A stretch of 64,000 bases of DNA, from the NCBI GenBank assembly GCA_050633365.1, contig JBOEGJ010000029.1, forward strand, positions 1-64,000, given 5' to 3'. The notes beneath the pieces were generated by a model. The model did no database searches, was not told where the DNA came from, and saw only the letters and a list, made by a program, of their open reading frames with translations. Positions 25,448 to 33,769 of the stretch are shown here, in pieces. Every line of letters begins with the position of its first letter. Position 1 is the first letter of the stretch. The DNA is from Pseudomaricurvus sp050633365. Its GTDB lineage: Bacteria > Pseudomonadota > Gammaproteobacteria > Pseudomonadales > Cellvibrionaceae. The position numbers and the translations under genes are program-made.

Positions 25448-26238
25448 ATGTTTTCTCCGTTATTATTATTGTATGGTTGTTTTTTTTGTTGCCAAACCCG
25501 ACCAATTACAGAGGCGAGATTGGTATTGACCAATATCAACGCGATTGTTAATGCCGCGGTCATTGCAAACCACTGTACCGCATATCCCACGTGTTTTTCA
25601 GGCTTTACATTAATATTTTTCCAAACCGCTTGAAATGCATAAGGACTTTCGGGGTTTATCTGAACATATCCTGACGGTATGTTTTGCTCTAGGGTTTTCT
25701 CTATAAGATCGATACTCACGCGCTGTATTCGAACAGCTCGGTCGGTAGCGTTTTCTTCATTAACTTTTCGGTCTTGGTCGCCTTCTATATGCTTCCAGCG
25801 CCCATGTATTTCTATAAGTCCATTGGGAAAGCTAACGCTGGGAAGTTCTTCTCGTCTAGCTGGGGCTTGCACCCAGCCACGATTCACCAAGACCACATCA
25901 CCGCTCTCTGTGGCAAAAGGAGCAATCACTTCATAACCAACTTTTCCGCGGACAACTCGGTTGTCGAGCAACCAATAGTGATGAGATAGAAAAGTGCCTG
26001 TCTCGAAAATACGGCGCTGAGAGAGTGCGTTAGAGTTGATAGACGGATCGAATACTGAGATGGGAGGCAACTTAAGCTGTTGCGAGGCGTACTCGATGAT
26101 GCTGCGCTTCTCGGCCGCCCGATCGAGCTGCCAAAAACCCAGCCAACACAACAATGGTAAGAAACACAAACTCAGCAGTGTTATCTTCCAGTTAATGGTT
26201 AATGTTACACTGGTGGCGAACTTCGAATTGGCTAACAT
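25444..26238 (-). CDS. SURF1 family cytochrome oxidase assembly protein
   Basis: Assembly factor that helps insert haem A into subunit I. The 264-residue protein has the typical two-helix layout. An N-terminal membrane helix (about 17-38) is followed at once by GFWQLDRAAEK. The central domain contains LLDNRVVRGKVGYEVIAPF and VLVNRGWVQAPARREELP. The C-terminal helix begins after HVGYAVQWFAMT. All of these match the SURF1/Shy1 signature. It overlaps the CxxxC protein gene by 4 bases and faces away from the DUF2909 gene with 110 bases between. Confidence 0.92.
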   Translation of the reverse strand: MLANSKFATSVTLTINWKITLLSLCFLPLLCWLGFWQLDRAAEKRSIIEYASQQLKLPPISVFDPSINSNALSQRRIFETGTFLSHHYWLLDNRVVRGKVGYEVIAPFATESGDVVLVNRGWVQAPARREELPSVSFPNGLIEIHGRWKHIEGDQDRKVNEENATDRAVRIQRVSIDLIEKTLEQNIPSGYVQINPESPYAFQAVWKNINVKPEKHVGYAVQWFAMTAALTIALILVNTNLASVIGRVWQQKKQPYNNNNGENI

Positions 26239-26348
26239 CGGACAACCTTGTACATCTTACCTCTAAACTACATTTCGAATATCTGTATTACACGACAGCG
26301 ATTTAATTTTTAATTCAATAAATAATATCGAAAAAGGGATCGCCCACT

Positions 26349-26594
26349 ATGTGGTTGAAAATCATCATCGTTATTCTATTTATCGCCGTGTTACTCAGCC
26401 TAAGTAGCGCGCTTATGTTTTTGCTAAAAGATATGGGTTCCAGCTCAAAACGAACGCTTTATAGTTTAGGCATTCGTATCAGCTTGGCCGGTTTACTCAT
26501 CGCTTGTGTATTCTATGGCTTAGCGACGGGTCAACTCGGAAGTTCTGCGCCCTGGGACCAAGGCCCTCAAACACAACAAGCAACCCGCGAGTAG
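26349..26594 (+). CDS. DUF2909 small twin-helix membrane protein
   Basis: An 81-residue protein with two predicted membrane helices (about residues 2-27 and 42-62) and a short hydrophilic tail ending GPQTQQATRE. The loop motif LKDMGSSSKRTLYSLGIRI fits the DUF2909/twin-transmembrane family found in oxidase clusters of Pseudomonas and relatives. It is the only plus-strand gene in the oxidase block. Function is unknown; location suggests an assembly or stability role for cytochrome oxidase. Confidence 0.8.
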   Translation: MWLKIIIVILFIAVLLSLSSALMFLLKDMGSSSKRTLYSLGIRISLAGLLIACVFYGLATGQLGSSAPWDQGPQTQQATRE

Positions 26595-26609
26595 CCTTAT
26601 CTATTGCAG

Positions 26610-26650
26610 CGGCATCGAACGGATTTAGTATAAAAGAACATTCGATGCCG
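26610..26650. terminator. Inverted repeat between convergent DUF2909 and coxC genes
   Basis: CGGCATCGAA (26610-26619) and TTCGATGCCG (26641-26650) are perfect 10-bp complements with a 21-base spacer. The pair lies 16 bases after the DUF2909 stop and just after the coxC stop on the other strand. It lacks a T-run on either side, so it is a candidate bidirectional terminator only. Confidence 0.45.
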
Positions 26651-26661
26651 TATCTAACTCC

Positions 26662-27576
26662 CTATCCCAGAATATAAACGAACAGGAACAAACCTACCCA
26701 AACCACATCGACAAAGTGCCAGTACCAACTGGCCGCCTCAAAACCAAAGCAGTCATCGTGTTTGAAATGACCTTTTAATGCCGTTCTTAAGAACATCACC
26801 AACAGCATGAAGGTTCCCAAAGTGACATGAGCACCATGGAATCCCGTCAACATAAAGAAGGTGGTGCCATAAACCCCAGTTTCTAAAGTGAGGCCCATGT
26901 GGTTATAGGCTTGAAGATATTCCTCTACTTGAAGAATTAAAAATATGATACCCAACAGTACGGTAGTGCCCAGCCAAATATTAAACGCTTTTCGCTTATC
27001 ATTTTTCAAAGCGGTATGAGCGAAATGTACGGTGACCGATGAAGTCATCAAAATGACCGTGTTCCAGAAAGGCAACCAAGTCCATAGAGAATCAACACTG
27101 CCGTAGCTCATGCTTTGATCGGGACCCAGGACCTTAGCTGCATCACCGTTGGCGGCCATGTCTGGAGTGACCATTAAAGGCCAGGTGGCTTCAAAGCCCT
27201 CCCACAACATGTTGGTGGTGCCTTTATCACCTTCGCCACCCAACCAGGGCAATGCGAAATTGCGAATATAATAGAGCGCACCGAAGAAGGCGGCAAAAAA
27301 CATGACCTCACTAAAAATGAACCAGCCCATTCCCCAAACGTAAGAGCGCTTGAGCTGATCACTGTTCATTCCCGCCATGTTTTCGCTGATGACAATGGAA
27401 AACCACTGCCACAACACAAAGGCAAACAGCAGTCCGCCACAAAATAAAATGGTTGGCCCCGATGAATCACCATTGAGCCAATTGGCAGCACCATAAACGG
27501 TTAAAAATAACCCGAGCGAGGCAAATATAGGTAATTTGCTCTGCTCTGGTACGTAATAATTTCCTTCACTCGACAT
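26662..27576 (-). CDS. coxC: Cytochrome c oxidase subunit III
   Basis: Seven-helix membrane subunit of the haem-copper oxidase that stabilises the complex and aids proton uptake. The 304-residue protein begins SSEGNYYVPEQSKLPI. Family segments are FIFSEVMFFAAFFGALYY, TVILMTSSVTVHFAHTAL, FMLTGFHGAHVTLGTFML and a C-terminal YWHFVDVVWVGLFLFVYILG. The length is that of the longer gammaproteobacterial forms with an insertion after helix III. It follows ctaG on the same strand after about 70 bases. Confidence 0.96.
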   Translation of the reverse strand: MSSEGNYYVPEQSKLPIFASLGLFLTVYGAANWLNGDSSGPTILFCGGLLFAFVLWQWFSIVISENMAGMNSDQLKRSYVWGMGWFIFSEVMFFAAFFGALYYIRNFALPWLGGEGDKGTTNMLWEGFEATWPLMVTPDMAANGDAAKVLGPDQSMSYGSVDSLWTWLPFWNTVILMTSSVTVHFAHTALKNDKRKAFNIWLGTTVLLGIIFLILQVEEYLQAYNHMGLTLETGVYGTTFFMLTGFHGAHVTLGTFMLLVMFLRTALKGHFKHDDCFGFEAASWYWHFVDVVWVGLFLFVYILG

Positions 27577-27645
27577 GTCGTTACCCGCCTTACTTGTTAT
27601 TGCTATCGCATACGTCGTATGCCGCGGTTACTTCAATCGCTAGTT

Positions 27646-28203
27646 TTAGCGATCGTTCGAAGCCAGTGTTAACTTGTCGGTGATATCAAACAACGTATAC
27701 GACAAGGTGATGGTGTGTACTTGTTTGGGAACATCCTGATCCACAATAAAACGCAGCGGTAATTCAGCGCTTTCCCCACCATCCAAAGGCTGTTGGTTAA
27801 AACAAAAACACTCGGTTTTGTGAAAATACTCAGCCGCTTTAAACGGCACTACACTCGGTACGGCTTGGGCAACCATGGCAGATGAAGTTGGATTGGTCGC
27901 GAGATATCGCACCTCTACTTCTTCTCCAGGATGCACCTTAATACTCTGCAGTTGCGGTTTAAACGCCCAAGGCATACTTTCATTATTAGTTGCTAAGAAC
28001 TGAACCGTTACCTGACGACTGGTATCAACTATTGATTCTGTAGCTTGATAACGGCCGCCAGTTTTACCATTCAATCCCGTCACTTCACAAAACAAGTCGT
28101 ACATCGGAGGCATCACGTAGATCGCAAAGACAAACATTCCAATCACCACTGCCACTAACTTCACGGCGATCTTTCGATTTGAATGTTCGATGTCTTGAAT
28201 CAT
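27646..28203 (-). CDS. ctaG: Cytochrome oxidase copper assembly protein CtaG/COX11
   Basis: Delivers copper to the CuB site in subunit I. The 185-residue protein has one N-terminal membrane helix (about residues 13-33, VKLVAVVIGMFVFAIYV) and a periplasmic immunoglobulin-like domain. The copper-binding motif is ECFCFNQQPL, and a further cysteine in the conserved YDLFCEVTGLNGKTGG stretch follows the helix. It lies 16 bases after ctaD, giving the expected ctaD-ctaG-coxC order. Confidence 0.95.
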   Translation of the reverse strand: MIQDIEHSNRKIAVKLVAVVIGMFVFAIYVMPPMYDLFCEVTGLNGKTGGRYQATESIVDTSRQVTVQFLATNNESMPWAFKPQLQSIKVHPGEEVEVRYLATNPTSSAMVAQAVPSVVPFKAAEYFHKTECFCFNQQPLDGGESAELPLRFIVDQDVPKQVHTITLSYTLFDITDKLTLASNDR

Positions 28204-28219
28204 TGCTTTGCCTCCTCCC

Positions 28220-29770
28220 TTATTTCACTTCGGGAGGTGTCGAAAAGGTGTGGTAGGGTGCAGGAGATGCCACCGTCCACTCCAGACCTTCCGGATTGTC
28301 CCAAACTTCAGCGGTCGCTTTCTGCTTTCCGCGAATGGTCGAAATAACGTTAAACAAAAACAGGATCTGCGCCGCGCCGAACATAAAGGCGCCGACACTG
28401 GCGATCATATTGAAGTCTGCAAACTGCAACGCGTAGTCGGGAATTCGACGCGGCATCCCCGCCAGTCCCACAAAGTGCATAGGAAAGAAGGTTAGGTTCA
28501 AACCGATAAAAGCCATCCAAAAGTGCGTCTTACCCATGGTTTCGTTGTACATATTCCCGCACCACTTCGGTAGCCAATAATAGACCGCTGCGGTGATCGA
28601 GAAGATGGCGCCAGGCACTAGTACGTAGTGGAAATGCGCTACCACAAAGTAGGTGTCATGGTATTGGAAGTCTGCCGGCGCGATTGCCAACATCAATCCC
28701 GAGAATCCACCGATGGTAAAGAGAATGACAAACGCGATGGAAAACAACATCGGGGTTTCAAATGTCATTGAGCCCCTAAACATGGTGGTAACCCAGTTGA
28801 AGACTTTCACCCCAGTGGGTACGGCAATCAGCATGGTGGCGTACATAAAGAACAATTCGCCAGCCACTGGCATACCAACCGTAAACATGTGATGAGCCCA
28901 AACGATAAAGCTTAAAAAGGCGATTGAGCTAGTGGCGTACACCATAGACGCGTAACCAAACAGCGGTTTGCGCGCGAAAGTTGGAATAATCTGACTCACG
29001 ATTCCAAAGGCGGGCAAAATCATGATGTAGACTTCGGGATGACCAAAGAACCAGAACACATGCTGGAATAAAACCGGATCACCACCACCCGCAGCGTCAA
29101 AGAAGCTAGTGCCAAAGTGAATATCCATTAACATCATGGTCACCACACCAGCCAACACGGGCATCACTGCAATCAAGAGATAAGCGGTGATTAACCAGGT
29201 CCATACGAACAGCGGCATCTTCATAAGCGTCATGCCAGGGGCGCGCATATTGAGGATGGTGGCGATGATGTTAATCGCTCCCATGATCGAGCTAGCACCC
29301 ATAATATGGACGGCAAAGATAAAGAAGGTAACGCTAGGCGGCGCGTAAGTTGTCGATAATGGAGCGTAGAAAGTCCAACCAAAGTTAGGCGCTCCACCTT
29401 CCATGAACAATGTTGAGGCCAACATTGAGAATGCAAATGGGAGAATCCAAAAGCTCCAGTTATTCATCCGCGGCAACGCCATATCAGGCGCTCCGATCAT
29501 CATCGGAATCAACCAATTCGCCAAACCCACAAATGCCGGCATAACAGCGCCGAAGACCATGACAAGGCCGTGCATAGTGGTCATTTGATTAAAGAATTCA
29601 GGATCGACTATCTGTAGACCCGGTTCAAATAATTCCGCACGAATCACCAGAGCGAATACACCGCCCATCAAAAACATGGCGAAACTGAACCACAAATACA
29701 TAGTGCCAATATCTTTGTGGTTGGTGGTGTAAAGCCACCGGCTAATGCCTTTTGCAGGACCGTGAGCCAT
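28220..29770 (-). CDS. ctaD: Cytochrome c oxidase subunit I
   Basis: Catalytic haem-copper subunit that reduces oxygen to water and pumps protons. The 516-residue, twelve-helix protein begins ISRWLYTTNHKDIGTMYL. The haem a ligand region is MTTMHGLVMVF, and the CuB histidine-tyrosine motif is WFFGHPEVYIMILPAFG. IVWAHHMFTVGMP holds two CuB histidines; the K-channel motif is PTGVKVFNW, and both haem ligands lie in DTYFVVAHFHYVL. These mark a type A oxidase. It sits between coxB and ctaG with short gaps. Confidence 0.97.
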   Translation of the reverse strand: MAHGPAKGISRWLYTTNHKDIGTMYLWFSFAMFLMGGVFALVIRAELFEPGLQIVDPEFFNQMTTMHGLVMVFGAVMPAFVGLANWLIPMMIGAPDMALPRMNNWSFWILPFAFSMLASTLFMEGGAPNFGWTFYAPLSTTYAPPSVTFFIFAVHIMGASSIMGAINIIATILNMRAPGMTLMKMPLFVWTWLITAYLLIAVMPVLAGVVTMMLMDIHFGTSFFDAAGGGDPVLFQHVFWFFGHPEVYIMILPAFGIVSQIIPTFARKPLFGYASMVYATSSIAFLSFIVWAHHMFTVGMPVAGELFFMYATMLIAVPTGVKVFNWVTTMFRGSMTFETPMLFSIAFVILFTIGGFSGLMLAIAPADFQYHDTYFVVAHFHYVLVPGAIFSITAAVYYWLPKWCGNMYNETMGKTHFWMAFIGLNLTFFPMHFVGLAGMPRRIPDYALQFADFNMIASVGAFMFGAAQILFLFNVISTIRGKQKATAEVWDNPEGLEWTVASPAPYHTFSTPPEVK

Positions 29771-29783
29771 TGCTTACCCCTCC

Positions 29784-30929
29784 CTATTGAGCTTGTTTGA
29801 ATTTGAGAACATCGATGGGCTGAACTGAGTCGCCCATGTTGTTTCCAAATGCGTTACGTTGAAAGGTGACGACGCTGGCGATATCCACTTCGGATAACTG
29901 CGGACCGTAAGCGGCCATCATCGGGTTGCTTGCACTGCCGTTAACGACCATGTCTAGGTGTTTAAAGACATCGCTGGTAGCGATGGCGCTACCTTTGATC
30001 GCAGGCCCAACTCCACCTTCACCGGCACTGCCATGACAGGCAGCACAAGAAGTGTTGTAACGCGCCTCACCCTGGCTATAGAGCTCATCAAAGGTAAAAG
30101 TTTTCTCTGTCAGAGCCTTCAGCTTGATGGCCTCTTCGCGTTTCGCCAAAAGCCAGCTGTCGTACTCTTCTTGCGGTAGCGCCTCTACCACAATAGGCAT
30201 AAAGCCATGGTCTTTACCGCACAACTCAGCGCACTGACCACGATAGATGCCTGGCTCATCAATATAAGTCCAAGACTCGTTGACATACCCCGGAATCGCG
30301 TCTTTTTTCACCGCTAAATCTGGCACCCACCAAGCGTGGATTACATCGTTGGCGGTGATTAAGAAGCGAACCTTTTTCTTGATGGGAATGACCAGAGGCT
30401 CATCAACTTCGAGTAGATAGTTGGGCCCCTTGGGTGCGCGACCTTCGATCTCATCTCGCGAGGTGCTGAGGTTACTGAAGAAGCTCACCTCTTCACCGAG
30501 GTATTCGTATTTCCATTTCCACTGATAGCCGGTCACCAAAACATCCATATCGGCTTCTTTGGTGTCGTATATTTTCAGCAGGGAATTGGTGGCGGGAATC
30601 GCCATCACAATCAAAATCAAAAACGGCACGACCGTCCAAATGATTTCAAGCGTGGTGCTTTCATGGAAGTTAGAAGCTTTCGCTCCTTGAGATTTTCGGT
30701 GGACAATCATGGTGTAGAACATCACACCAAACACCACCACGCCAATACCGACACACCACCAGAATATATCCATGTGGAGGCCGTATACATCACGACTAGT
30801 GGGTGTGACGCCCTGGGTCATGTTTAATCCCCAGCGCTCGATTTCGTCAGCCAAGGTAAATGCGGACGCACTTAACCCCGTCACGAGAACAAGCAGACAG
30901 GCTAACAGCTGTCTCGTTCTTATTAACAT
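29784..30929 (-). CDS. coxB: Cytochrome c oxidase subunit II with fused cytochrome c domain
   Basis: Electron-entry subunit carrying CuA. The 381-residue protein has a signal peptide (about residues 1-27) and two membrane helices (about 55-75 and 95-115). The CuA cupredoxin domain has VIHAWWVPDLAVKKDAIPG and CAELCGKDHGFMPI, with all expected Cys, His, Glu and Met ligands. A C-terminal class I cytochrome c domain has CAACHGSAGEGGVGPAIKG and a distal methionine near NPMMAAYG. The fused haem makes this a caa3-type oxidase. It is first in the coxB-ctaD-ctaG-coxC run. Confidence 0.96.
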   Translation of the reverse strand: MLIRTRQLLACLLVLVTGLSASAFTLADEIERWGLNMTQGVTPTSRDVYGLHMDIFWWCVGIGVVVFGVMFYTMIVHRKSQGAKASNFHESTTLEIIWTVVPFLILIVMAIPATNSLLKIYDTKEADMDVLVTGYQWKWKYEYLGEEVSFFSNLSTSRDEIEGRAPKGPNYLLEVDEPLVIPIKKKVRFLITANDVIHAWWVPDLAVKKDAIPGYVNESWTYIDEPGIYRGQCAELCGKDHGFMPIVVEALPQEEYDSWLLAKREEAIKLKALTEKTFTFDELYSQGEARYNTSCAACHGSAGEGGVGPAIKGSAIATSDVFKHLDMVVNGSASNPMMAAYGPQLSEVDIASVVTFQRNAFGNNMGDSVQPIDVLKFKQAQ

Positions 30930-31324
30930 CGCCTTTCTTCTCCGTGTAGATATTGTTTTTATCTTCTACTACTGGAGTTGGTATGCACGGTTAAATCCCA
31001 ACCGCTTGCACCTGGCATTTCTCGAATTGTCTTGCATCAAGGCACAGGAAAACCTTTCACACTGATACATCTAGCGCGACCTGCTTGTTACAGCGGGTGA
31101 TACCAGCAACACTGTCGACGACCAGGAGGCACATCCAACAAATCTGCGGCAAATTGTCGCAACTACAACGGCCCTAGAGTAGTCATAGCGCTCTTAAAGA
31201 GTCAATGTTTTTATTTCGTTTGGTTCTGTGCAAAAAACACACAATTCGATTTATTTCTGTGAATATCAAGCGCTTAGGAAGCTTTGCCGTACAATGGCTC
31301 TTCACTTTCTAATGACAAATCGGC
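30930..31324. promoter_or_regulatory. Divergent intergenic region, coxB / MATE transporter
   Basis: A 395-base stretch without a credible gene. It must hold the divergent promoters of the coxB operon and the MATE gene. A TACAAT box at 31290-31295 lies about 30 bases before the MATE start, but no convincing -35 box stands at the right distance. No riboswitch, repeat array or RNA gene was recognised. Confidence 0.5.
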
Positions 31325-32644
31325 ATGACTAACTTGCGGCATCTTCCCCATAAATCGGTATTGAACTTGGCTTGGCCGATGATTTTGAGCAATATTTCTG
31401 TGCCGCTTCTGGGGATAGTGGACACTGCTATTCTCGGCCATTTGCCCTCTCCCGCCTACCTCAGTGCCGTAGCTTTGGGGGCCAGTTTACTGTCGATGAT
31501 CTTTTGGTCATTTGGCTTCTTGCGTATGGGCACCACCAGTCTCACCGCTCAGGCATTTGGCCGACAAAACAATGATCAAGTGGAGGCCCTGCTTGTCCGC
31601 AGCTTACAATTAGCGCTATCAATCGGTTTGCTGCTCACGCTATTTCGCCAACCTATACTCAATCTCGCCATCGAGCTTATGCAGCCCAGCGACCTTACCG
31701 CCCAGCTCGCCAGTAGCTACGGGCAAATACGCATGCTCAGCGCTCCTTTGGTATTGGCCAACGTGGTGATTCTCGGTTGGTTCATCGGACAACAAAACAC
31801 CCGAGTGCCGCTGATACTGTTAGTCGCCACCAATCTTGCCAACCTACTGTTAGATATTGTGTTTATCTGGGGGTTGGGACTCAATAGCGACGGCGCCGCC
31901 ATGGCGACGGTATGCGCGGACAGTTTTGGTTTTGCGCTGGGTTTGTTTTTCATCCGCCGACAGCTACCAAACTGGAGGCTTAACCTAAAGCGCCATATCA
32001 ATCTGCATTGGCAGTCATTTAAGCCGCTTCTGGTGATTAACCAACACTTGTTTGTTCGCACTTTGTGTTTGCTCACCAGCCTCATTTTTTTCAACGCTCA
32101 AGGCGCGCAAATGGGGGATGTTACCCTCGCAGGAAATGCCATTATCTTTCAATTATTGATGATCTGTTCTTATGGGCTCGACGGAATCGCGCACGCCTCT
32201 GAAGCACTCATTGGTCATTCCGTCGGTGCCCGACAACAGCAAAAAACCCGTCAGTACATAGTCACCACGGGAATTTGGAGCGTGGCCATCGCCACTGCTA
32301 TGACACTGGTTTTTGCTGTAAGTAAACACTGGCTAATTCCTATGTTCACCGATATTTCATCCATACAAGAGATGCTGCATCTCTACTATACTTGGATCAT
32401 CGCACTGCCTCTGATATGCGTTTGGGGCTATTGGCTGGATGGCATTTTTATTGGTGCAGGTGAAACAAAGACCATGCAAAAAACCATGCTATTTTCGGTT
32501 TTAGCTATTTTTTTTCCAGTCTGGTTCGTCACTCAAGACTTAGACAATCACGGGCTGTGGCTCGCCTTTTCGTTGTTTAGCCTATCCCGCGGGGTCGGTC
32601 TCGCGCTGTATTTACCGAGTGTTCTAAAAATTAAGATCACCTAA
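31325..32644 (+). CDS. MATE efflux transporter, DinF-like
   Basis: A 439-residue inner-membrane antiporter with about twelve hydrophobic segments in two homologous halves. The first half starts LAWPMILSNISVPLLGIVDTAILGHL, the classic MATE entry with the conserved acidic residue in helix 1. The second half includes LAGNAIIFQLLMICSYGLDGIAHASEALIGHSVG and GIFIGAGETKTMQ. The DGIAHASE and GAGETK motifs match the DinF subgroup. It may export drugs, flavins or organic cations using sodium or protons; the substrate is unknown. It is monocistronic and unrelated to the oxidase genes beside it. Confidence 0.9.
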   Translation: MTNLRHLPHKSVLNLAWPMILSNISVPLLGIVDTAILGHLPSPAYLSAVALGASLLSMIFWSFGFLRMGTTSLTAQAFGRQNNDQVEALLVRSLQLALSIGLLLTLFRQPILNLAIELMQPSDLTAQLASSYGQIRMLSAPLVLANVVILGWFIGQQNTRVPLILLVATNLANLLLDIVFIWGLGLNSDGAAMATVCADSFGFALGLFFIRRQLPNWRLNLKRHINLHWQSFKPLLVINQHLFVRTLCLLTSLIFFNAQGAQMGDVTLAGNAIIFQLLMICSYGLDGIAHASEALIGHSVGARQQQKTRQYIVTTGIWSVAIATAMTLVFAVSKHWLIPMFTDISSIQEMLHLYYTWIIALPLICVWGYWLDGIFIGAGETKTMQKTMLFSVLAIFFPVWFVTQDLDNHGLWLAFSLFSLSRGVGLALYLPSVLKIKIT

Positions 32645-32778
32645 GCGCTTCATATAATTTTTTATTCTGAACCTCACCTTGTTTTTATTCGGATTTCGTT
32701 TATCTTCAATAGGGTTCATTCATTGTACAAATCACAATAAAAACACAAAAAAACAAATTTCAACAAGCAACGGGTCTT

Positions 32779-33477
32779 ATGGATACGAGTGACGTGGACG
32801 CTATACGGAAAACCATACAGCTGGCAAAAGAACACGAGGCGAAAACCGGTCATCTCAGCCATCTATTGAGCAGTGAGATCCCGAAATTGCACAATGCCAT
32901 TCGCCTGCCGGAAGACAATGCTGTTGAATCTCTGCTCAATTTCATTACTCGATACATTGAACACGTGCCGGATTTTGTTGAGGCCATATCTCACGTCACC
33001 AACCAAGCCAATGTTTTCGATTATGCAGAAACCTTTTTGCGTATCGCTAAAGATTACTTCTTGCACCCACCGGAAGTGGTCGATGGTCATATTGGTATGG
33101 ATGCATTAATGGATGAGGCTTATCTTGCTCATCGCTTGATGGAAGAGATTAACGACCGCTTTATCGGCCACTGCGGCACACCTCTGGCGCCAATGGACAT
33201 GACTCGTTCTAACTTGATTATTCACCACCTCATTGGCGAACCCTTTGCCAATGAATTGGATTTAGCCGTCCAATATTCCGTTGAGTTGTGCATGAACAAA
33301 GAAAAAGTATTTGAGCACGAGTTATTTCAGCGCTATCTCGATGACCACAAACAGCACGGCTGGAATAAAGAGCTAGAAGCCTGGCCTTGTTTAGCCGACG
33401 ACTTGGCAATCTATCTGGACTTTTCTAACACAGCGCCAGTGGAGCCTCAGCCAAGCCCTACCAGTCCACTGCATTAA
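32779..33477 (+). CDS. Hypothetical helical protein, family not recognised
   Basis: A 232-residue soluble, mainly helical protein of acidic character, with recognisable stretches HLSHLLSSEIPKLHNAIRLP, ETFLRIAKDYFLHPPEVVDG and LMEEINDRFIGHCGTPLAPM. No signal peptide, membrane segment, cysteine pair or catalytic motif is evident. The start codon ATG 32779 follows an AT-rich 134-base gap with its own promoter potential. The gene converges on yheV. Codon style matches the flanking gammaproteobacterial genes, so it does not look newly acquired. Function unknown. Confidence 0.6.
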   Translation: MDTSDVDAIRKTIQLAKEHEAKTGHLSHLLSSEIPKLHNAIRLPEDNAVESLLNFITRYIEHVPDFVEAISHVTNQANVFDYAETFLRIAKDYFLHPPEVVDGHIGMDALMDEAYLAHRLMEEINDRFIGHCGTPLAPMDMTRSNLIIHHLIGEPFANELDLAVQYSVELCMNKEKVFEHELFQRYLDDHKQHGWNKELEAWPCLADDLAIYLDFSNTAPVEPQPSPTSPLH

Positions 33478-33508
33478 TCAATCAGCTTCGACATCAACTG
33501 CGCAGACC

Positions 33509-33751
33509 CTAGTCTTTAAGTGGGGGAAACTGCAGAACTTGCACTTCTGACGTTTTTTCTTCTTCGGTTTTATTGACACGGGTCTCTAGTTCTTTCACTT
33601 GTTTTTTAAAGTGCATCTCGTCATTAAAACCGCAGCTCACGCATTCGCGGTAGTCTTGGCCATCTTTGTTGTAGACCATTAACTTATCCATCTCTGAGCA
33701 CTTTGGGCATACTGCCCCAGCTATAAATCTTTTTTTTCCACTAAAAGCCAT
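33509..33751 (-). CDS. yheV: YheV-family zinc-ribbon protein
   Basis: An 80-residue protein with two CxxC pairs, AVCPKCSEMDKL (residues 14-22) and RECVSCGFNDEMHF, forming a probable zinc ribbon, then a charged helix. It matches the YheV family of putative metal-binding proteins, known in gammaproteobacteria and often adjacent to prlC, as here (18 bases apart on the same strand). The biochemical role is unknown. Confidence 0.85.
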   Translation of the reverse strand: MAFSGKKRFIAGAVCPKCSEMDKLMVYNKDGQDYRECVSCGFNDEMHFKKQVKELETRVNKTEEEKTSEVQVLQFPPLKD

Positions 33752-33769
33752 AATTTTTACATCTCGAAT

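Noticed and set aside
26610..26650. Operator between DUF2909 and coxC
   Set aside because: The palindromic arms lie between two gene ends, which fits a terminator better than a regulator site.
31290..31295. MATE-gene promoter at TACAAT
   Set aside because: Good -10 box, but no acceptable -35 box at 16-18 bases, so not called as a promoter.
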